In this document: positions 6,177 to 8,458 of the stretch, piece by piece | Numbering within the stretch: position 1 is the first letter of the stretch | Layout: every line of letters begins with the position of its first letter | Assembly: GCA_050247895.1 (NCBI GenBank) | Contig: JBFWTJ010000171.1 | Span: forward strand, 1-8,458 | DNA: 8,458 bases | Direction of reading: 5' to 3' | From: CAVPEW01 sp050247895 | Lineage (GTDB): Bacteria; Actinomycetota; Acidimicrobiia; Acidimicrobiales; VFJN01 | Program-made: the position numbers and the translations under genes | Notes under the pieces: model-generated | Seen by the model: only the letters and a program-made list of their open reading frames with translations | The model's database searches: none | What the model was told of the DNA's origin: nothing

Positions 6177-6185
6177 GACCGACCC

Positions 6186-7832
6186 ATGTCGCTCGGCACC
6201 TTCGACCGCCCGCGCGCCCTGCGGGCCCTGGCCGCGACCGAGCTCGACGTCCTGGTGGTGGGCGGGGGCATCACCGGCGTCGGCGTGGCCCTCGACGCCG
6301 CCAGCCGCGGGCTGCGCACCGGCCTCGTCGAGCGGGACGACTTCTCCAGCGGCACGTCCTCGCGCAGCTCCAAGCTCGTCCACGGCGGGCTCCGCTACCT
6401 CCAGAACGGCGAGGTCCGCCTCGTCTACGAAGCCCTCCACGAACGCCAGCGGCTGCTGCGCAACGCTCCCCACCTGGTCACGCTCCTGCCCTTCCTGATC
6501 CCGGTGACCGGGCGCGGCGGCGTGGTCGACCGCCGGCTGGCCCGTGCCCTGGGCTCGGCCATGTGGATGTACGACCTCACCGGCGGCGCCCGCATCGGGC
6601 GGCTCCACCGACGCCTGCGGGCCGACGAGGCGCGGGACCTCATCCCCACCCTGCCCGGCGAGGGCCTGCGCGCCGCGTACCTGTACCACGACGCCGCGGC
6701 CGACGACGCCCGGCTCACCACCACCGTGGCCCGCACCGCCGCCCTCGACCACGGCGCCCTCGTGGCCAACCACGCCGCGGTCGTCGAGCTGTCCCGGACC
6801 GACGGCCGGATCAGCGGTGCGCTCGTCGAGGCCGACGGCCGGCGGTTCGAGGTGCGGGCCCGGGCCGTGGTCAACGCCACCGGCGTGTGGGCCGACGAGG
6901 TGCGCGCCCTGGGTGGCGGGACCACGGTCCCCTCCATCCGGCCGGCCAAGGGCGTCCACGTCGTGGTCCCCTGGGACCTGGTCCGCAACCGGGTCGCCGC
7001 CGTGGTCCCCGTGCCCGGCGACGCGCGCACGGTCTTCGTCATCCCCTGGCTGCCCCAGGGCGACGGCACCTTCGCCCTGACCTACGTGGGCACCACCGAC
7101 ACCGACCACGACGGACCCCTCGAGGACCCCCGCTGCACCCCGGCCGACGTCGAGTACCTGCTCGGCGCCCTCAACGCCACCCGCCGGGACGGCGAGCGCC
7201 CGGTGCGGCCCGACGACGTGACCGCCACCTGGGCCGGCCTGCGGCCCCTCGTGCGCACCGAGGGCACCGGCCGCACCGCCGACCTGTCCCGCCGCCACCA
7301 CATCGACACCGCCGAGGACGGCCTGGTGACGGTCACCGGCGGGAAGCTCACCACCTACCGCGAGATGGCCGAGCAGGTCGTCGACAGCGTGGTCGGCGAC
7401 CTGCTCGGATCCCTGGCCGGGCGGCCCTTGCGCCGGTGCCGGACCCGCGACCTCCCCCTGCGTGGGGCCCGGGGCTGGGACGAGATGGCCGCCGAGGACC
7501 CCCACCTGGCCCACCGCTACGGCACCGAGGCCCGCGTCGTGCGGGCCATGGTCGAGCGCGACCCGGCCCTGGGCCGGCCCCTGGTCGAGGGGCTCCCCTA
7601 CCTGCGGGCCGAGGCCGTCTTCGCCGTGCGCCACGAGATGGCCCTCGACCTCGACGACGTGCTGGCCCGGCGGACCCGGGCCCGGGTCCAGGACCTGGCC
7701 GCCACCCGGGCCGCCCTCGACGACGTGGCCGAGCTGCTCGCCGCCGAGCGGAGCTGGTCGCCCGGACGGACCCGCGCCGAGGCCGACGCCTACCGCGCCG
7801 CCCTCGAGGCCGACGAGGCGCCCGCGAGCTGA
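6186..7832 (+). CDS. glpD: FAD-dependent glycerol-3-phosphate dehydrogenase GlpD
   Basis: The 548-aa product oxidises sn-glycerol 3-phosphate to dihydroxyacetone phosphate and feeds electrons to the quinone pool from the inner face of the membrane. The N-terminal Rossmann FAD site is clear (VVGGGITGVGVALDAASRG, about residues 24-42), followed by the family signature SSRSSKLVHGGLRYL (about 58-72), AVVNATGVWAD, RPAKGVHVVVP, LTYVGTTDTD, TWAGLRPLV and TGGKLTTYREMAE. A C-terminal helical domain of the DAO_C type follows to about residue 540. There are no transmembrane segments, as expected for a peripheral protein. ATG 6186 is the first good start and comes nine bases after a -10 box. The gene is divergent from perR and is followed 101 bases later by a glycerol-kinase-like gene, forming a glycerol catabolic pair. 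No large gaps or missing motifs were seen. Identity is highly confident. Confidence 0.95.
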   Translation: MSLGTFDRPRALRALAATELDVLVVGGGITGVGVALDAASRGLRTGLVERDDFSSGTSSRSSKLVHGGLRYLQNGEVRLVYEALHERQRLLRNAPHLVTLLPFLIPVTGRGGVVDRRLARALGSAMWMYDLTGGARIGRLHRRLRADEARDLIPTLPGEGLRAAYLYHDAAADDARLTTTVARTAALDHGALVANHAAVVELSRTDGRISGALVEADGRRFEVRARAVVNATGVWADEVRALGGGTTVPSIRPAKGVHVVVPWDLVRNRVAAVVPVPGDARTVFVIPWLPQGDGTFALTYVGTTDTDHDGPLEDPRCTPADVEYLLGALNATRRDGERPVRPDDVTATWAGLRPLVRTEGTGRTADLSRRHHIDTAEDGLVTVTGGKLTTYREMAEQVVDSVVGDLLGSLAGRPLRRCRTRDLPLRGARGWDEMAAEDPHLAHRYGTEARVVRAMVERDPALGRPLVEGLPYLRAEAVFAVRHEMALDLDDVLARRTRARVQDLAATRAALDDVAELLAAERSWSPGRTRAEADAYRAALEADEAPAS

Positions 7833-7836
7833 GCGA

Positions 7837-7860
7837 GCCGGCCGCGGCCCCCGGGCCGGC
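7837..7860 (+). terminator. GC hairpin just after glpD
   Basis: GCCGGCC (7837-7843) and GGCCGGC (7854-7860) form a seven-base stem with a ten-base loop, starting four bases after the glpD stop. No U-run follows. It competes with the palindrome at 7856-7873 for the same bases. It may be a terminator or a chance pairing in almost pure GC sequence. Confidence 0.3.
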
Positions 7861-7873
7861 GCGGCCGCGCCGG
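7856..7873. promoter_or_regulatory. Perfect 18-bp palindrome before the kinase gene
   Basis: CCGGCGCGG-CCGCGCCGG is a perfect, gap-free 18-base palindrome. It ends two bases before the -10-like TAGCTT at 7875, in the place where a repressor would block the -35/-10 spacer. It may be an operator for the kinase gene. GC richness makes such palindromes easier to form by chance, but 18 bases without a mismatch is long. Confidence 0.45.
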
Positions 7874-7874
7874 T

Positions 7875-7880
7875 TAGCTT
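7875..7880 (+). promoter_or_regulatory. Putative -10 box of the FGGY kinase gene
   Basis: TAGCTT fits the TAnnnT -10 pattern. It is the only AT-richer patch between glpD and the kinase and is placed 53 bases before the kinase ATG, which would give a leader of about 47 bases. An AGGGGGA purine run (7917-7923) about ten bases before the ATG could serve as ribosome binding site. Confidence 0.35.
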
Positions 7881-7933
7881 TGCCGGGCCCGGGTCGCCCG
7901 ACCGCCGCCCAGCCCCAGGGGGATCGCCGCCGC

Positions 7934-8458
7934 ATGACCATCCTCGTGCTCGACGTCGGCACCAGCGGCCTCAAGGCCGCCGCGGTGCGGCCCGACGCCA
8001 CCGTCGCCGCCGAGCGCCGCGTGGAGCTGCTGCCCGACACGCCGTTCCCCGGCCTGGTCGAGTTCGACGCCCGCCGCATGGCCGACGCCTGCCGCGCCGT
8101 GGCCGACGCCGTACTGGCCGAGGTCGGCCCGGTCGACGCGGTCGGCATCACCAACCAGCGGGCCTCCACGGTCGTGTGGGACCCCGCCACCGGCGAGCCC
8201 GTCGGCCCCGCCCTGGGCTGGCAGGACCTGCGCACGGTGGGCACGTGCCTGGCCCTCCAGGCCGAGGGCATCCGCGTCGGTCCCAACGCCACCGCGACCA
8301 AGGCCGCCCACCTGCTCGACGAGCACGACCCCGATCGGTCCCGGGGCCTGCGGGTCGGCACGGTCGAGAGCTGGCTCACCTGGGTCCTCTCCGAGGGCGA
8401 GGCCCACGTCACCGACGCGTCCAACGCCGGGGTGACCGGCCTGTCCCGCCACGACCGC
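7934..8458 (+). CDS. Glycerol-kinase-like FGGY carbohydrate kinase, 3' end outside the window
   Basis: The 175 visible codons cover about a third of a usual 500-aa FGGY kinase. The phosphate-binding start (LVLDVGTSGLKAAAV, residues 4-18) and stretches typical of glycerol kinase are present: GITNQRASTVVWDP (71-84), WQDLRT (96-101), GTVESWLTWVL (142-152) and HVTDASNA (158-165). The partner glpD gene supports glycerol phosphorylation. However, the usual NQRET reads NQRAS, so the glycerol-contacting Glu is Ala77, and the Tyr of the DPYF segment aligns with Asn118. Arg76 is kept. The fourth contact, a later Asp, lies outside the window. The protein may therefore be a divergent glycerol kinase or act on another polyol or sugar. 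ATG 7934 is the first start in frame, with a purine-rich site before it. Family is confident, substrate is not, so no symbol is given. Confidence 0.85.
   Translation, partial: MTILVLDVGTSGLKAAAVRPDATVAAERRVELLPDTPFPGLVEFDARRMADACRAVADAVLAEVGPVDAVGITNQRASTVVWDPATGEPVGPALGWQDLRTVGTCLALQAEGIRVGPNATATKAAHLLDEHDPDRSRGLRVGTVESWLTWVLSEGEAHVTDASNAGVTGLSRHDR

Noticed and set aside
6092..6373. N-terminal extension of perR to an ATG at 6373
   Set aside because: It would run through the divergent promoter region and into glpD, and Fur proteins begin near the GTG at 6091.
6102..7634. 510-codon open frame on the minus strand opposite glpD
   Set aside because: Gly/Ala/Val/His-rich low-complexity translation without motifs; glpD on the plus strand is unmistakable.
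7348..8424. 358-codon open frame on the minus strand opposite the end of glpD and the FGGY kinase
   Set aside because: Arg/Pro/Gly-rich translation crossing a regulatory spacer; the kinase motifs are on the plus strand.

Overview
The window is very GC-rich DNA from an actinobacterium. A WhiB-family protein, a phylum marker, is encoded at 2822-3067. GC- or GTG-type codons dominate, and several genes appear to start at or next to the transcription start without a ribosome binding site. The gene repertoire (R2-like diiron protein, WhiB, TrpD, DUF3501 module) would fit Acidimicrobiia or a similar deep lineage, but that placement is inference. I see no mobile elements, CRISPR arrays, tRNAs or rRNAs. 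Gene density is about 95% and no gap reaches 300 bases.

Minus strand, read from right to left (6091 down to 1). A PerR-type Fur regulator (5615-6091) overlaps a rubredoxin-less rubrerythrin (5203-5622) by 8 bases. A very strong hairpin (5127-5158) follows. Next come a double-[4Fe-4S], CCG-domain GlpC/HdrD-like protein (3758-5086, TTG start) and a DUF3501 protein (3165-3761), joined by an ATGA overlap. These four genes form a peroxide-response module whose last two members have no settled function. They are followed by whiB (2822-3067), trpD (1720-2757) with its own putative leaderless promoter, a TetR regulator (987-1640) with an operator-like palindrome inside its promoter, and an R2-like diiron carboxylate protein (1-990, runs off the left edge). 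The last two are translationally coupled by another ATGA overlap.

Plus strand, right side. glpD (6186-7832) encodes an FAD-dependent glycerol-3-phosphate dehydrogenase and is divergent from perR across a 94-base regulatory region. A glycerol-kinase-like FGGY kinase follows (7934 to the window end). It is truncated by the window and lacks two residues that contact glycerol in classical GlpK, so its substrate is uncertain. An 18-bp perfect palindrome lies directly upstream of its putative -10 box.

The unifying theme is iron and redox chemistry: two diiron four-helix-bundle proteins, two kinds of iron-sulfur protein, a predicted peroxide sensor and a flavin dehydrogenase. The best candidate for an under-described system is the perR-rubrerythrin-FeS-DUF3501 module. 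The second is the TetR-controlled diiron protein. No genetic element here is plainly new as a type.
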